A DNA stretch of 64,000 nt from Plazaster borealis (lineage: Eukaryota; Echinodermata; Asteroidea; Forcipulatida; Labidiasteridae), in assembly GCA_021014325.1 (NCBI GenBank), contig CM037461.1, positions 893,501 to 957,500 on the forward strand, in the 5' to 3' direction. Shown piece by piece: positions 35,513-46,841 of the stretch. The translations under genes were made by a program, and so were the position numbers. Position 1 is the first letter of the stretch. Each line of letters opens with the position of its first letter. The notes below the pieces were generated by a model. The model ran no database searches, was not told the DNA's origin, and saw nothing but the letters and a program-made list of their open reading frames with translations.

Positions 35513-35556
35513 TTCTGCTGATGAGTGCCTTATGGTACGAAACAGTCTGTCCAGAA
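35513..35556 (+). ncRNA. Hammerhead ribozyme in left pseudo-LTR
   Basis: Type I layout. TTCTG (stem I) is followed by CTGATGA. Stem II GTGCC-ttat-GGTAC (one G-U pair) precedes GAA. A very short stem III ACA-gtc-TGT is followed by C as the cleavage base after GU, then CAGAA closes stem I. All core bases C3-A9 and G12-A14 are present. Predicted cleavage is after 35551. Confidence 0.82.
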
Positions 35557-35719
35557 GAGAGACATGCCAGAGTTTGTTTAACTCATATTCTGAATTTATT
35601 ACATGTTATAGCTCTACAGAGATGTATCGAGCACTGTGAATTGTGATAGAAGACGATTTCATTGGATACACTAGCTCCTACTTTTATAGTTGAGCACTCT
35701 CCTAACGTCGCACTTCAAA

Positions 35720-37809
35720 ATGGAAAGAGTAAACTTTGAATATTCGACGAAGATCGAGAACAACATACCTCAAGCGCCTGATCGAGAAAACGGAACTGTT
35801 CATCAAAAGGATTAGATGGAGATCGTTCTTCTTTCTGAATCCGGAGCTGAACAAAGACAACGCAGAAAAGGAGGAAACGTACGGATTTAACTCGCGGAAA
35901 ACACCACCAGTCATCCCGGAACTGAAAGAATTCGAAGACAACTTGGTGAGTCTGATTCAAAACGTCGAATTTGAGAAGACCACTAGCCAGTTCCAACGCA
36001 AATTGAACGAAGACATAAATGTGATTAGAAATGATGATAAGCTTACCATCAAGGCTGATAAGACTACGAATTATTATAAGATGGAAAAAGATGACTATGT
36101 AAATCTTGTCAGGGCGAATGTCACCAAAACATACAAGAAAACCGAGCAAAAGGAAGTAGTGGAAATCAATCGCGAAGCGAAAAGAATTGCTGAAAGTCTT
36201 GAACTGGGAGACCGCATAGATAAATTGGCCGAGAGGGAAGTCTTCATTACTTTGAAGGACCACAAGGACAACTTTGATAATAAACCATCATGTCGACTGA
36301 TCAGCCCAACCAAATCAGAGATAGGACATATAAGTAAAGTGATCCTCGACAGAATCGTCGGTAAAGTCATAAGCGCGACGGGATTCAATCTGTGGAAAAG
36401 CACGGACGCCGTACTGGACTGGTATAAGAAAATCCCAAGCAAGCAAGAATCGAGCTTCATAAATTTCGACATTGTGGAGTTCTACCCGTCGATAACGGAA
36501 AAGCTCCTCCTGAAAGCGCTAGGGTTCGCGGGAAACTACGAGAAAATTAGCAGCAAGGAGAAAGATATCAGCATCCACGCGAAACAGACAGTGGTATTCA
36601 ACAACCAAGTACCGTGGAAAAAGCGTAATGCAGACAGCAAATTCGATGTCACCATGGGCAGTTTCGACGGTGCAGAGTCATGCGAGCTGGTCGTAGCGTA
36701 TATGCTGTCGATCCTGAAACCAAAATACGGAAATAGAGTGGGACTATACAGGGACGACGGTCTGGCAGTATTCAAAGAGACCCCCCAGAAAATAGAAAAA
36801 ATCAAGAAAGAAATATGCCGAGTATTCCGGGAAAATGATTTAAAGGTAACGATCGAAGCCAACAAGGCAACAGTAAACTTCCTTGACGTCACATTAGACC
36901 TGCGAACGGGAGGGTACATGCCATATATGAAACCAGGTAATATACCTCTCTATGTACATGTCCAGTCAAACCATCCACCTACCGTCATCAAACGGATACC
37001 AGAGGGAATCAACAAGAGACTCTCTAACATCTCGTCGACCAAGGAGGCATTCGAGCAAGCTGCCCCGGCCTACCAAGAGGCTCTACAAAAAAGCGGGCAC
37101 AAGTATCAGTTAACATACACTCCGGGCAATAACACAAGGAAAAGGGCTAGAAAAAAGGGAGGTGACATGGTACAACCCGCCATACAACAAGAACGTATGT
37201 ACCAGCATTGGAAAGAGATTCCTTCAGATAATAGACAAATGCTTCCCCAAGGAACATAAACTTCACAAAGTGCTCAACCGGAACACAGTAAAGGTATCGC
37301 ACAGCTGCATGCCGAACATGAAGGCAACGATCCAGTCAATCAACAAACGGAAGGTAAAACAAGAGGACGACGTCGGTGGTAGAACATGCAGTTGCCGCCG
37401 AAATGCCGAATGCCCGCTGAACGGGGAGTGCCTCAGCAAGAACATTGTGTACCGAGCCACCGTCACGAGCGAAGGCAGGAAGGAGGCATACGTCGGGCTG
37501 ACGTCCACAACCTTCAAGGCGAGACTGGCGAACCACAAGAGGTCATTCAGATCCGATAGCATGAGGGCACAAACAGAGCTAAGTAAACATATATGGGACT
37601 TAAAAGACGAGGGGAAAGACTATGAAATTAGATGGGACATTGTTCACAAAGCACTGCCATACTCTAACGTAAACAAGAGATGTAATTTGTGTATAGCAGA
37701 GAAGTACATAATCATTTGTAGGCCAGACCTAGGTACACTGAATAAGAAAAGCGAAATCGTCTCAAAGTGCCGGCATCGAGACAGATGTGTTCTTACTTCA
37801 GTGACGTAA
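35720..37809 (+). pseudogene. Penelope-like RT and GIY-YIG endonuclease, two frameshifts
   Basis: An ATG at 35720 begins MERVNFEYSTKIENN; the frame shifts near 35760 into the long RT frame (YLKRLIEKTELFIKRIRW, YGFNSRKTPP). RT features include FITLKDHKDNF, RLISPTKSEIG, FINFDIVEFYPSI (motif A) and GLYRDDGLAVF (motif C, catalytic DD), to about 37160. A second shift near 37150-37165, in AAAAAAGGGAGG, moves to the frame WYNPPYNKNVCTSIGKRFL. That frame carries a cysteine cluster CSCRRNAECPLNGEC and the endonuclease IVYRATV...EAYVGLTSTTFKARLANHK, ending at TAA (37809). Catalytic residues look intact, so decay is recent. The cysteine-rich linker resembles Neptune-type Penelope elements. Confidence 0.85.
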
Positions 37810-37905
37810 ACGCGTACTAACTTCAATGACGTAGCACGCGTCACGCTTGCGCGCGCTTTATAATTCGAAATAAGGTAAGATGCTACTTGTATTCTAATTT
37901 CGTCA

Positions 37906-37949
37906 TTCTGCTGATGAGTGCCTTATGGTACGAAACAGTCTGTCCAGAA
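37906..37949 (+). ncRNA. Hammerhead ribozyme in right pseudo-LTR
   Basis: Identical core to 35513-35556: stem I TTCTG/CAGAA, CTGATGA, stem II GTGCC/GGTAC, GAAA, tiny stem III, cleavage after the C of GTC (37944). Cutting at both pseudo-LTR sites would release one unit-length RNA of about 2.4 kb. Confidence 0.82.
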
Positions 37950-38687
37950 GAGAGATATGCCAGAGTTTGTTTAACTCATATTCTGAATTTATTACATGTT
38001 ATAGCTCTACAGAGATGTATCGAGCACTGTGAATTGTGATAGAAGACGATTTCATTGGATAGTTTATATATTTATATATAAACATGCATTCTATGTACCT
38101 TTTTTTATTTTATTTTTTTTCAACATTCTCTTTGTATCTTAATTAAATACACTTTGAATTGAGAACAATAAATCCATAAAACAAAGTTATGTTATTTAGA
38201 TTCCGTAACAAAAGCAAGTGGAAAGGGTTGGCCTTAGATTCGGGCGCGCCATGACACTTCTTTTATAAATCTTTAACACCCTTTCAACTCTACCCTATAA
38301 CTGGTCACCGGTGACCGATTCAATAAATGAAACATGAACACGAAACATTGCCGCAATTTGTTGTCCAAAAACCCCGTGGGACATAAAGAATTAGATAGAA
38401 ATGTAGTTCTATATGTAAGCTTTAGAGTGGTGTAGAATATTAACCTGTGTATGAGAAGTAAACCAGCCATTTTAATAAAAGACATGAGCACATGATGCAA
38501 AATTGACAAAAAAAGGGTCGAGTTCACACCATTTAAATTAGCATGGCTCATTTCAACCCAAGGCTAGGTATGTGTTGTGATAAAAACTTAAACATGAAAC
38601 GGTGGCCATTTTTGTGAATATGCTTATCCTGCCAATTTTCATTGGGTTGGGTACAATGCCAGTAGACAACGATAAGTTGATAATAAG

Positions 38688-39155
38688 GCCACATAAAACA
38701 AAACAATTGTTGATCGTCCTTTTTTGTTAGGGTTGGGGGGTGGGAGGGTTGTTGTTGGTTTTTTTAAATTTTTTTCTTAAATTGAGTTTTGATGACATAG
38801 CACAATATGAAATAAACTATAAAGAAATCATTACAATTACTATAAAACAGAGGCTTTGTGTGATTTCAATGTTTTTAATTGATTGGTTAAACCCATTATT
38901 TCCTAAACGAAATTTTCTGAAAACATTTTCAAAAAACTAAAACGCAGTGGAGCCCAAGTGAATATTTGAAGAGTAGTTCTTGTTTTTTCTAACATGAATA
39001 ACCTTTTTCAAACAAATTTTCAGAACGGAGCTAAATTTGACTGAAAAGATCATTGAAAAGGCCGTTGTTATGATTAAAAAGAAAAGAAAAGAAAAACAGA
39101 TCGGGGATTTTTAGGGTTGAGCGGGGACGATCAACAATTGTTTGTTTTATGTTGC
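38688..39155. repeat. TIR element with TAA flanks
   Basis: About 32-bp inverted ends, ggccacataaaacaaaacaa ... ttgatcgtcc against ggacgatcaacaattgtttg ... ttgcc. Both sides are flanked by taa, compatible with the 3-bp TWA target of PIF/Harbinger elements. No transposase frame is present. Confidence 0.7.
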
Positions 39156-39743
39156 CTAAAACTAAGAGCCTAGGTATTTCTTGACTAACCTGCTATTCTT
39201 GTCGGGAAAGTCCAAAACAATGGAGGAACATTCGAGCTCAGTAAAATAATTGGACTAAGCAAAATGGAATGGGGATTTGGGTCAGACATACAATTCTTCA
39301 AGTGAGAATTGTAAGACGGAATTTGATCGGCAATATTGACAAAGAAATTATTGACATGTTCAGCGACGAGAAGGGGATCTTCAGCATTGAGATCATTAAT
39401 TTTACGACTGGAAATAAATTATGCAAAATAGGGCTGTTTTTAAGTACACTGTTGATAATGTTCCAAGTATTTTCAGCACTACGTTTTTTCCTTATCGAAT
39501 TGCTGGGAATAATAATCACGCTTTGCAGAACATAAAATAGTGGTAAATGAATGTATGTATTTGGTAAAATTATGACGAGTAATTTCAGAAGGAGAACGCA
39601 AGATAAAGCTTATTTTTATGATTGGTGGAATTAAGAAGAATGAGGGAAATCCATAGCAACCGTAACTAGTATTAATGGTTTTGCAAACGTTTCGGTGTAT
39701 ATTTATTGTTTCATAGTTATAACAAATTGTTTCGTGTGCTCAG

Positions 39744-39890
39744 GTTATGTTGATTGTTACAACCCTGTAACAATTGAGTACCACGGGAGGGCATCCCAGG
39801 CCTGCCGGTCAACCTCGAGCTGTCAACCTTGCTTACAGTGGGCAAATGTTTCCGAACAGGACATCAACTCCGCAGCGTATCCAGATGCAG
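39744..39890 (+). CDS. Exon 2: kringle 1, N-terminal half
   Basis: 147 nt, acceptor gctcag, donor gtaagg, phase 1-1. It reads YVDCYNPVTIEYHGRASQAC then RSTSSCQPCLQWANVSEQDI and ends AAYPDAG. CY...YHGRAS and CLQW are kringle signatures, the usual first and second cysteines. Two extra cysteines (QACRSTSSCQPC) are not in classic kringles and could form an added disulfide. Confidence 0.7.
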
Positions 39891-40250
39891 GTAAGGTCAA
39901 TGATGTAATCAAGAGAATATGTGTATAGGAGAATTGGCTGCAATCATCACGCCATGACAGTCCGGCCCAACCTCGTCCCCATGGTTTACTTTATTTCCAA
40001 CCATGTTTACAATAGTAAACCCTGGGAGGGAAACTCCTTACTTGGACCCTGATTGGACAGCGACTGGTGTACAAAAGTCTAACGTAAACATGTTAAGTTG
40101 TACTGATTTAGTATTCACCAAGTTCACAGCCAGACTATTCTAATTTGCATACGTATCCAAAAATTGTGGATATGCAAATGATCCAATACCAGGGTGAGAG
40201 AGCGGTCAACCTCGTACTGCTCGACACAACTTGGGGACGGGGTTGAGTCA

Positions 40251-40568
40251 AAATCAGTGTCCACATTTTGTGTGATTCAACACATGCATGAACAAACAAA
40301 TCTGTGAAAGTTTGAACTTAATTGGTCATCGAGATCACGAGAAAATAGTAAAAAGAGACCTTATGTGTTTTCTGTTTGTTTTTTTGTTTTTTTCAAAATA
40401 TCGCGCGTGATAAAAACTTTTATTTTAATAATTTCTCAGAAACGATAGCATTTTAGGCAGAAATATTTGAAGGAACCCTTTCAACCATTACTTACTTTAA
40501 TCATGTAAGTTGTGTGTGAATCTGTAAACATTTGTGTTTTTCGATCTTACCAATAGTGTACAGGGCCT
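40251..40568. repeat. TTAA MITE, copy G, left end missing
   Basis: Closely matches copy C (tcaaaatcagtgtccacatt ... ttaccaatagtgtacagggc) and has TTAA at 40569-40572 on the right. The first 30 bp of the left end are absent. Confidence 0.7.
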
Positions 40569-41204
40569 TTAAACAGAAGCACGATGGCGTAAATAACCCC
40601 AAAACGACATCGTCAATTTTAATAGCATCACCATGTTTGCATAAAGAATGAAAACGGACTTTCCGAGAAATATTTGTTTCTTCTTCTTCCCCAAATGTAT
40701 TGAGCTAAATGGTCCTTCGACGCAAGCTAAAGATTTATCTTAAAAGCAAACTTCTTGCACTGACTTCACACGCTGCTCTGCCTACCCACAGCCTGCCAAT
40801 TGAGGAATAACATATTGTAGGCCTATATAAAGATATGGTATGCAGGTTTCACCACGTCCATTAACACTTACTGCACAGTAAGACACAGGGACTATTGCCG
40901 AAACCTGAAAATCGTGTTACCAAACATTAAGGGTGATGACGCTGGGTGAATGACCAGAGTTCAAGATTTGTTGTACCTCAATGACGTCACTGCAGTACTA
41001 TTTTTTCTTTCCAGTCTCGTTATGACTAAACTATACATAAATTAATTAACAAAATGGCTAAAACGGCAAAATATCACCAAGCTCACACACTAGAATATAC
41101 ACACATGACGCAACTTCTGAGTTGATTGTAGAATTTCATCCTACTTATAAGACTGGGGGAAATGAAGATTTGCCCAAGGTATTGTCCACCGGAGGTAACA
41201 TAAC

Positions 41205-41580
41205 CATTGACTACAATGTTAACCCATGTATATTCGGTTTGCGGTAACACCATGTGTATACTATCTACTTTGCTGTGTAGATTTGTTCTTTGTTTGCTCT
41301 ATGAGAACTTGTCTTGCTATGTATTTCGGAATTCGGAAGGCCATATCTACTGCCGCAGAGTAGATTTCGGAATTCGGGGGACTACCAAGTTTTGAAAAGA
41401 ACTGTCCTGCTTCTTAACTATTACCTAGGCGGAAGGTAGGAAATCGGTCGGTACTACTTTCGCTTAGTGGGTCGGGGGACTTCTCGTTAATATCTTTACT
41501 GCCGCGGAGTGAGTTCTTAGTTGGTCTCAACGTTTCGACTAGCTTGTTCTAGTCATCGCCAGGAGACTATAATATATTAA
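41205..41580 (-). repeat. Penelope-like pseudo-LTR relic
   Basis: Contains ggtttgcggtaacaccatgt, shared inverted with 62628-62705, and a hammerhead-like motif at 41523-41568. No coding part remains. Confidence 0.5.
41523..41568 (-). ncRNA. Hammerhead-like motif with a 3-nt core insertion
   Basis: Minus strand: stem I GTCTC/GAGAC, then CTGGCGATGA where CTGATGA is expected (GCG inserted). Stem II CTAG/CTAG follows, then TCGAAAC and a self-complementary ACGT. Such a short stem III could pair only in a dimer. Activity is uncertain because of the insertion. Confidence 0.4.
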
Positions 41581-43192
41581 CCCACGGCTTTGCTCTCAAA
41601 TTTGGGAGTCAAAATGTACGCAAAGGAATTGACTCACACGTCCAAACAGTGGAAGAACAACAAAAAGTCCTCGATTTACGGGATTCACAAACAGTTAAAC
41701 GTTTTTGTGTGTTTTGGGTTTTATTTATTTGTTTTGCATTGATATTTGTCATACTTAAAAAAAACACCAATATTTGTAGATGATTCTTTCAAGTAAACAA
41801 TGTAAAAGTTAGCATTCGTAAAAAGAGATGATGGTTTTGAAAAACACGAATCGTTATCTCAATTGTGCCTGTCGCTCTAGATTTTGTAAAACAGCAAAAC
41901 TTAGGAAGGTGAAACGAACGGCGGGTAAACATTTTGTTTTATTGTTTTTTCTTCTTTTAGTTTTTTACATCACGTTTTAAGTATTTTTATTGTTCTGGCT
42001 TTGTTTTGGGTTGTTTTGTCTCGTTTGGTTTCACTTCGCCTTGGTTCGTTTTGTTTTGCTCTATTACGTCGTGATCAGTCTTTAAATACATTTGTTGTAT
42101 CTCTCTTGTTTGTTGTTTGAAAATCCCATTTTCAAACTGTCTGGCCATGTTTTTCATTGCTACGAAATGTAGTCATCAACTTTGTTAAGATTGCACGACA
42201 GACCTTATCGAATATCCCATTGTGACACTAACAAGAAGGCAACCTAATACGTTGATTGACAGTTTAATTTGAACGAGCTCATTGAAACAAATATAGACTT
42301 GATAGTTTAAGCTTTACATTGGTTAGGATAGAACTTTATAAACTTGAGAAATATCAGTTTCCAGCAGTGTCATCTAGCTGTCAAGATAAATTGCCTTGGG
42401 CTGAAAACACTGCAGTGAGTGTCCTGTCAGCACGCGCTGACATGTTTTAACCATGTCGAACACACTGGTCAGCTCATATGCCATGACATATTAAGCTGGA
42501 ACACGCCACGCGTCCTAGAGGGGCTGTCAATCAACAGGGGTCAGTGATTTGGTAAGGAAGGGGCAGCACAAAACGCTGCAATCATCTCTTGTGAACAAAT
42601 CGGTTTGTCAATTGCCAGTGGTAGATGATACCAAATTATCAAACATCAATTAACAGCCCGATATTGCTAAAAAGCTGTTGAGTTTTCTAGACGGTTGCAG
42701 TAAATAACCAGAATCGTGGTTTAAATTTAAAATGGATACCCATGGATATTACAAAAAGTAAACTATAGTATAGTAAACTTGGAGGACTACAGATGTAAAA
42801 TCAGTCTACAAAAGCACAAGAAGTATTTAACTCAGATTAAAAGAGAGAAATAAAGGGAATTAAATAAAAAAATGTTATCTAAATATTTAAAACTGAACAA
42901 TTTACAATGTTAAAAGCAGACAGGCAATGTAAAAGTTGTTTAAAGAACGGGAATATTAAAGTAGAAAATATTGGTGGTGGTGGCAAACATGTTGTTGATA
43001 AAGAGTTGTTTATGTTTAGTTGTAGTGAGGACATCAGTGAGGGCTGCCTTGTAGTTGGGGGGGGGGGGAGTCCAAATGTTCTTAGCTGTAAGGTTAAACG
43101 TATTGTCGTTAAGTCCAGAAGAATGGGGACTGTGACTACAGTTGGCGCTAGGACGACTATAAGCACATTGATACAGGAGTAAAGCTTTCTTC

Positions 43193-43258
43193 TTAGTATT
43201 ATTATTAACAAGATTATAAAGCGCATTTCCGAAAAGACCAATGCGCTTTACAATAAAT
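43193..43258. repeat. SINE/LINE tail fragment
   Basis: attattattaa followed by ataaagcgcatttccgaaaa and aatgcgctttacaat, which pair as a hairpin. Similar GCGC-containing stems end the SINE at 14085-14100. Confidence 0.45.
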
Positions 43259-43616
43259 AAAATACCCGCAAAGTACAAGGAAGCAATGACAAAATTAAAC
43301 CACGCAAAAAGCAAGTAATCGGGGCATCATCATTATCTTTAATATTTTACAAGTCAACTGTGAAGGGGGGGGTGGGGGTAACAAATGATCTACATAAACG
43401 ATTGTCATAGACTTGACCGACGCGTACCAATGATATCTAAATTTATTTGTAACCTTTAATGCTACTTTTTTTCTACAAACGCTTTGGGCGGTTTCGGTCC
43501 AGTGGTGAAAAGGTTTTGCAAACAAATTAGGTAAAATAATCCCAGAGAATACCTGGACGTGTAAAAACCACACTTAGAAAAAAAAATCGTTGAAAATGCA
43601 AAACAAACCCTCTTAA

Positions 43617-43953
43617 AGGTATTGTACACTTTTGGTAACAGCTCAAAATCAGTGTCCACATTATGTGTGATTCAACATATGCATGAACAAACAAACCTGT
43701 GAAAGTTTGAGCTTAATTGGTCATCGAGGTCACGAGAAAATAGTGAACAGAGACCTTATGTGTTTTCTGTTTTGTTTTCAAAATATCGCGCGTGATAAAA
43801 ACAATTGTTTTACTCATTTCTCAGAAACGATAGCATTTTAGGCAGAAATATTTTAAGGAACCCTTTCTACCATTACTAACTTTAAATCATGTAAGTTATG
43901 TGTGAATCTGTGAACATTGTGTTTGTCGATCTTACCAATAGTGTACAGGGCCT
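43617..43953. repeat. TTAA MITE, copy C
   Basis: TTAA at 43613-43616 and 43954-43957. Ends aggtattgtacacttttggt / accaatagtgtacagggcct. Same subfamily as copy G. Confidence 0.8.
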
Positions 43954-44051
43954 TTAACCTATGCTACTGTAAGCATGTGCTGAAAACGTACCACGGGGCA
44001 TTGTAACCAAACAGGTCCTTCGCTTGAATTTATTTTTCCCATTCCTTTTAA

Positions 44052-44418
44052 AAGGCATCGTACACGTTTGGTAATTACTCAAAATATATATTAGCATAAA
44101 AACTGACTTGGCAACGAGCAACAGAGAGCTGTTGATAGTATAAAACATTGTGAGAAACGACTCCCTCTGAAGTAACGTAGTTTTTGAGAAAGAGGTAATT
44201 TCTCACTAAAATAATAAAGACTTCTTGCAAGAAGTTTTTATTCCTATCTGAAAGCACAACAATTTGTACAACAAGGGTGTTTTTTCTTTCATCATTTTCT
44301 TGCAACTTCGATGACCAATTGAGCCCAAATTTTCACAGGCTTGTTATTTTATGCATATGTTGGGATACACCCAATGAGAATACTGGTCTTTGACAATTAC
44401 CAAAGGTGTACGATGCCT
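44052..44418. repeat. TTAA MITE, copy D
   Basis: TTAA at 44048-44051 and 44419-44422; one extra A at the left end. Ends aggcatcgtacacgtttggt / ccaaaggtgtacgatgcct. Very close to copy F. Confidence 0.8.
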
Positions 44419-44838
44419 TTAAGGAGGGCTGCGTTCAATCGACCACCACTAGGACACGGAAATCACTTAGAAAACACTAAAAAACACTAAAACACTAAAA
44501 CACGCAGGGTTAAGACAAAACCGTCCATGAAAAATGTCACCGCCATTTAGATACGTGATGTAACCATTGGCGACAAAATGTCAAACCAAATCAGCAAATC
44601 CAGGTGCAGTCTTAGATGAAAATTGTCTCCAGCGTCTTGGACAATGTATTTCAATCTTCTGTTTACGCCTACACGTTTTTCCTTAAAAGAGAGTGGAATT
44701 TGAACACAAGCAATTTCTTACCAATTTCCGAGGAACTCGTTGACGGCAGAAACACCCCATGATGGCTGCATGGTATTATTTTAAATGAAGATTCCCGTGA
44801 GTAATCCTCGCGAAATATTTGTAATGATTTCGTTCGGT

Positions 44839-44982
44839 GTATAGATTGTGCAAGTCTCGTGCGGATTCAAACAATGAGAACGGAGTGCAAGAGTTTGTTT
44901 CCTGCACGCGTTAAACCAATGTGCGGGGGAGCATAGTGGTTCCAATCTTGTTCGAATACGCGCGAGACTTGCACGGTCTATT
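44839..44982. repeat. Foldback element, 145-bp family, copy 2
   Basis: Ends tatagattgtgcaagtctcg / cgagacttgcacggtctatt, inner gtttgtttcctgcacgcgtt. It abuts the LINE fragment that starts at 44987. Confidence 0.75.
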
Positions 44983-44987
44983 CCCAA

Positions 44988-45761
44988 GACTGTAGACGAG
45001 GTCTCACCAGACGCTTCCTGCGAATTAGATAACAAGTGGTATAATGTAACTCTCGACAAGGAAGACCAATGTGTCCAGATTGCGGCAAGAGGCATATTAA
45101 TACAGCAGTCTCTTATGCAATGTGAACGAGCAAACGTACAAAACTCAGCAGTGGTTTACGTCAAAGTGCCTTATGAGATGTCTGACCAAGTGCTAAGTAA
45201 TGTCCTCTCCGAGTATGGAACTGTTGCCAACATCAGACATCATCAAAATCATAACTTCGATGAAAACATTGAAACGGGAGTTAGAAGTTGCCGTGTAAAG
45301 AATTTGAAAAAGCCAATACCAAGCTTCGTAAGAGTTGCAGGCTTTACAATGCCTGTACGTTTAATACCGAGGTCAACCAAGAACTTGCAAGTTATGTCAA
45401 CAAATTGATCATCTGGCCAGAGACTGTCCTGCAAGGGGGGGGGGGGGTTGTCTGCGGCAGCTACGAACATCGTGCCGCATGGCATGACTATCAAACGCAA
45501 GAGGAGGAGGAAAACAAGAGCAAGGTTGCAAGCAACCATGAGGAAGAGGATATTGACGACACATATGAAGCAGAGAGATACGCACCTGATGACGAGGCAA
45601 CAGATAGCGCTGCAGGGGATGAAAAATCCCAATCAATATTGCAGGAACAAACAAAAAGTAAAACAGGTAGAGAGAATGAGGGCATGAGTGGATCTAAACA
45701 GAGGGACAGAGAAGACAACCCAAGTACAAAACAGGACAGGTCAAGCAAAATAAATCATTAA
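44988..45761 (+). pseudogene. LINE ORF1: nucleic-acid-binding protein fragment
   Basis: The frame from 44988 reads WYNVTLDKEDQCVQ, then AVVYVKVPYEMSDQVLSNVL and EYGTVANIRHH, an RRM-like alpha/beta region as in Tx1-type ORF1 proteins. A one-base shift near 45365 exposes a CCHC knuckle, CKLCQQIDHLARDC, at about 45385-45425. A G12 run then precedes an acidic, lysine-rich C-terminus (EEEENKSKVASNHEEEDIDD). It is broken by the frameshifts and has no visible start. Confidence 0.65.
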
Positions 45762-46075
45762 AAGAAGCTGTTCAGGGAAACTAAAACAAGGGTCAACAAA
45801 AAGATAACCGAAAGATCTCAACAAAACCTAAGAAAATTGGTTTTTGGGACGAGGCAGTGAACCTCCAAAAGAAGATGGTCTACCCAAGAAAGAGGAAATC
45901 AACCAGTCTAAAACAGGAAAGGTCAGCAAAATAAATCATTTAAAGAAGCTGTTCAGGGAAACAAAACCAAGGGTCAACAAAAAGATAACCGAAGGACCTC
46001 CACAAAACCTAAGAAAACTTGTTTTTGGGACGAGGCAATGAACCTCCAAAAGAAGAAGGTCTACACAAATAAGAT
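45728..46075 (+). repeat. 180-bp tandem duplication in LINE ORF1 tail
   Basis: Two units with a 180-bp period (for example acctccaaaagaagatggtc at 45861 and acctccaaaagaagaaggtc at 46041). Confidence 0.8.
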
Positions 46076-46078
46076 GAC

Positions 46079-46841
46079 AATGATTTGTGACACGAGAGAG
46101 GGTCCCGCGAACCACATCTGTAATTGGATGTTTTTTGAAAATAATAAGGGCCGGGTGAAAGGGTGCAAATTTCTTAAACCACTGCTAAAAGTACTTTGAT
46201 GCTAATCTCATTTTAGATATATTCATTGTCCCAAATGCTCAAAAGAAATGGTAAGAGGTGTTTCACTATGCCTCTCACATTGAGTGGACCATAATTTGGG
46301 AGAGAGGGTTTAAAAATAAATTGTTGGATTCAGAAGATAAACAGTTTTGGTACAAAGTGAAACATAGAGTTCTTCCTACCAGAGATGTTCTCCTCAAGAT
46401 ACAAAATGTTCCTGACAAGTGACACTTTATGTCCTCTTTGTAAAACTGAGAACGAGTCCCATCAGCATCTTTTTATTTACTGTTCGTGTACAACTAATGC
46501 TTGGATTTTTGTCGAATGTCTTCTGAGAAAATACATGGGTAACAAATACTTTTACCTCTCCGACCTTAACAGAATTTTGAGGTATCAGAGTAAAATTAGT
46601 GCAAAGTGTGGTTGTTGTCAAAGTGTTACGTCAAATATGGAATATCAGATGTAAATTAGTATTTGACAGTCGCACATGTCCTACTGATGTTGACATTATT
46701 CAATGTTACAATCGGAATTTGAGGGCCTTTCTATTGTTTGAACACAAAATAATGTACCATGAAACCTTTAAGGCGTGCTACACAGCAAACAAAGCGCTGT
46801 GTTTCTTTAATGATAATGGTGAGATAAGTTTTGGGTTTTAA
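46079..46841 (+). pseudogene. LINE ORF2 3' end, second copy
   Basis: Matches the C-terminal ORF2 region at 19856-20600: CDTREGPANH, LLDSEDKQFWYKVKHRVL, CPLCKTENESHQHLFIYC and FNDNGEISFGF. Frameshifts and in-frame stops lie near 46190, 46250, 46420 and 46600, so it is more decayed than the first copy. Confidence 0.85.

Larger units (their letters stand above)
34697..38058 (+). mobile_element. Penelope-like element with pseudo-LTRs
   Basis: Order: an inverted fragment of the element's 3' part (34697-35242), a direct left pseudo-LTR (35243-35659), 5' leader and RT, GIY-YIG endonuclease, and a right pseudo-LTR (37620-38058). The 17-bp sequence atagtttatatatttat occurs on both sides (34680-34696, 38059-38075) as a target duplication. 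This partial-tandem plus inverted-fragment layout is typical of Penelope elements. The left pseudo-LTR lacks 16 bp present in the other two copies. Confidence 0.88.
32784..39743 (+). other. Intron 1 of the kringle/PAN gene
   Basis: 7 kb of repeats: TTAA MITEs at 32831-33190 and 34054-34418, a long foldback at about 33505-33885, the Penelope-like element at 34697-38058 and a TIR element at 38688-39155. The rest shows no exon. Confidence 0.55.

Noticed and set aside
35715..36919. Long minus-strand ORFs of 125-182 codons
   Set aside because: They are shadows of the Penelope RT frame.
34848..37844. A repeated 66-codon ORF (TRATSLKLVRVYVTEV...) seen three times
   Set aside because: It is the antisense of the Penelope endonuclease end and pseudo-LTR, not a gene family.
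42879..43314. Overlapping ORFs on both strands near 43 kb with proline and glycine runs
   Set aside because: A G9 run and a SINE-like tail are inside, no domain was recognised and no splice signals fit.
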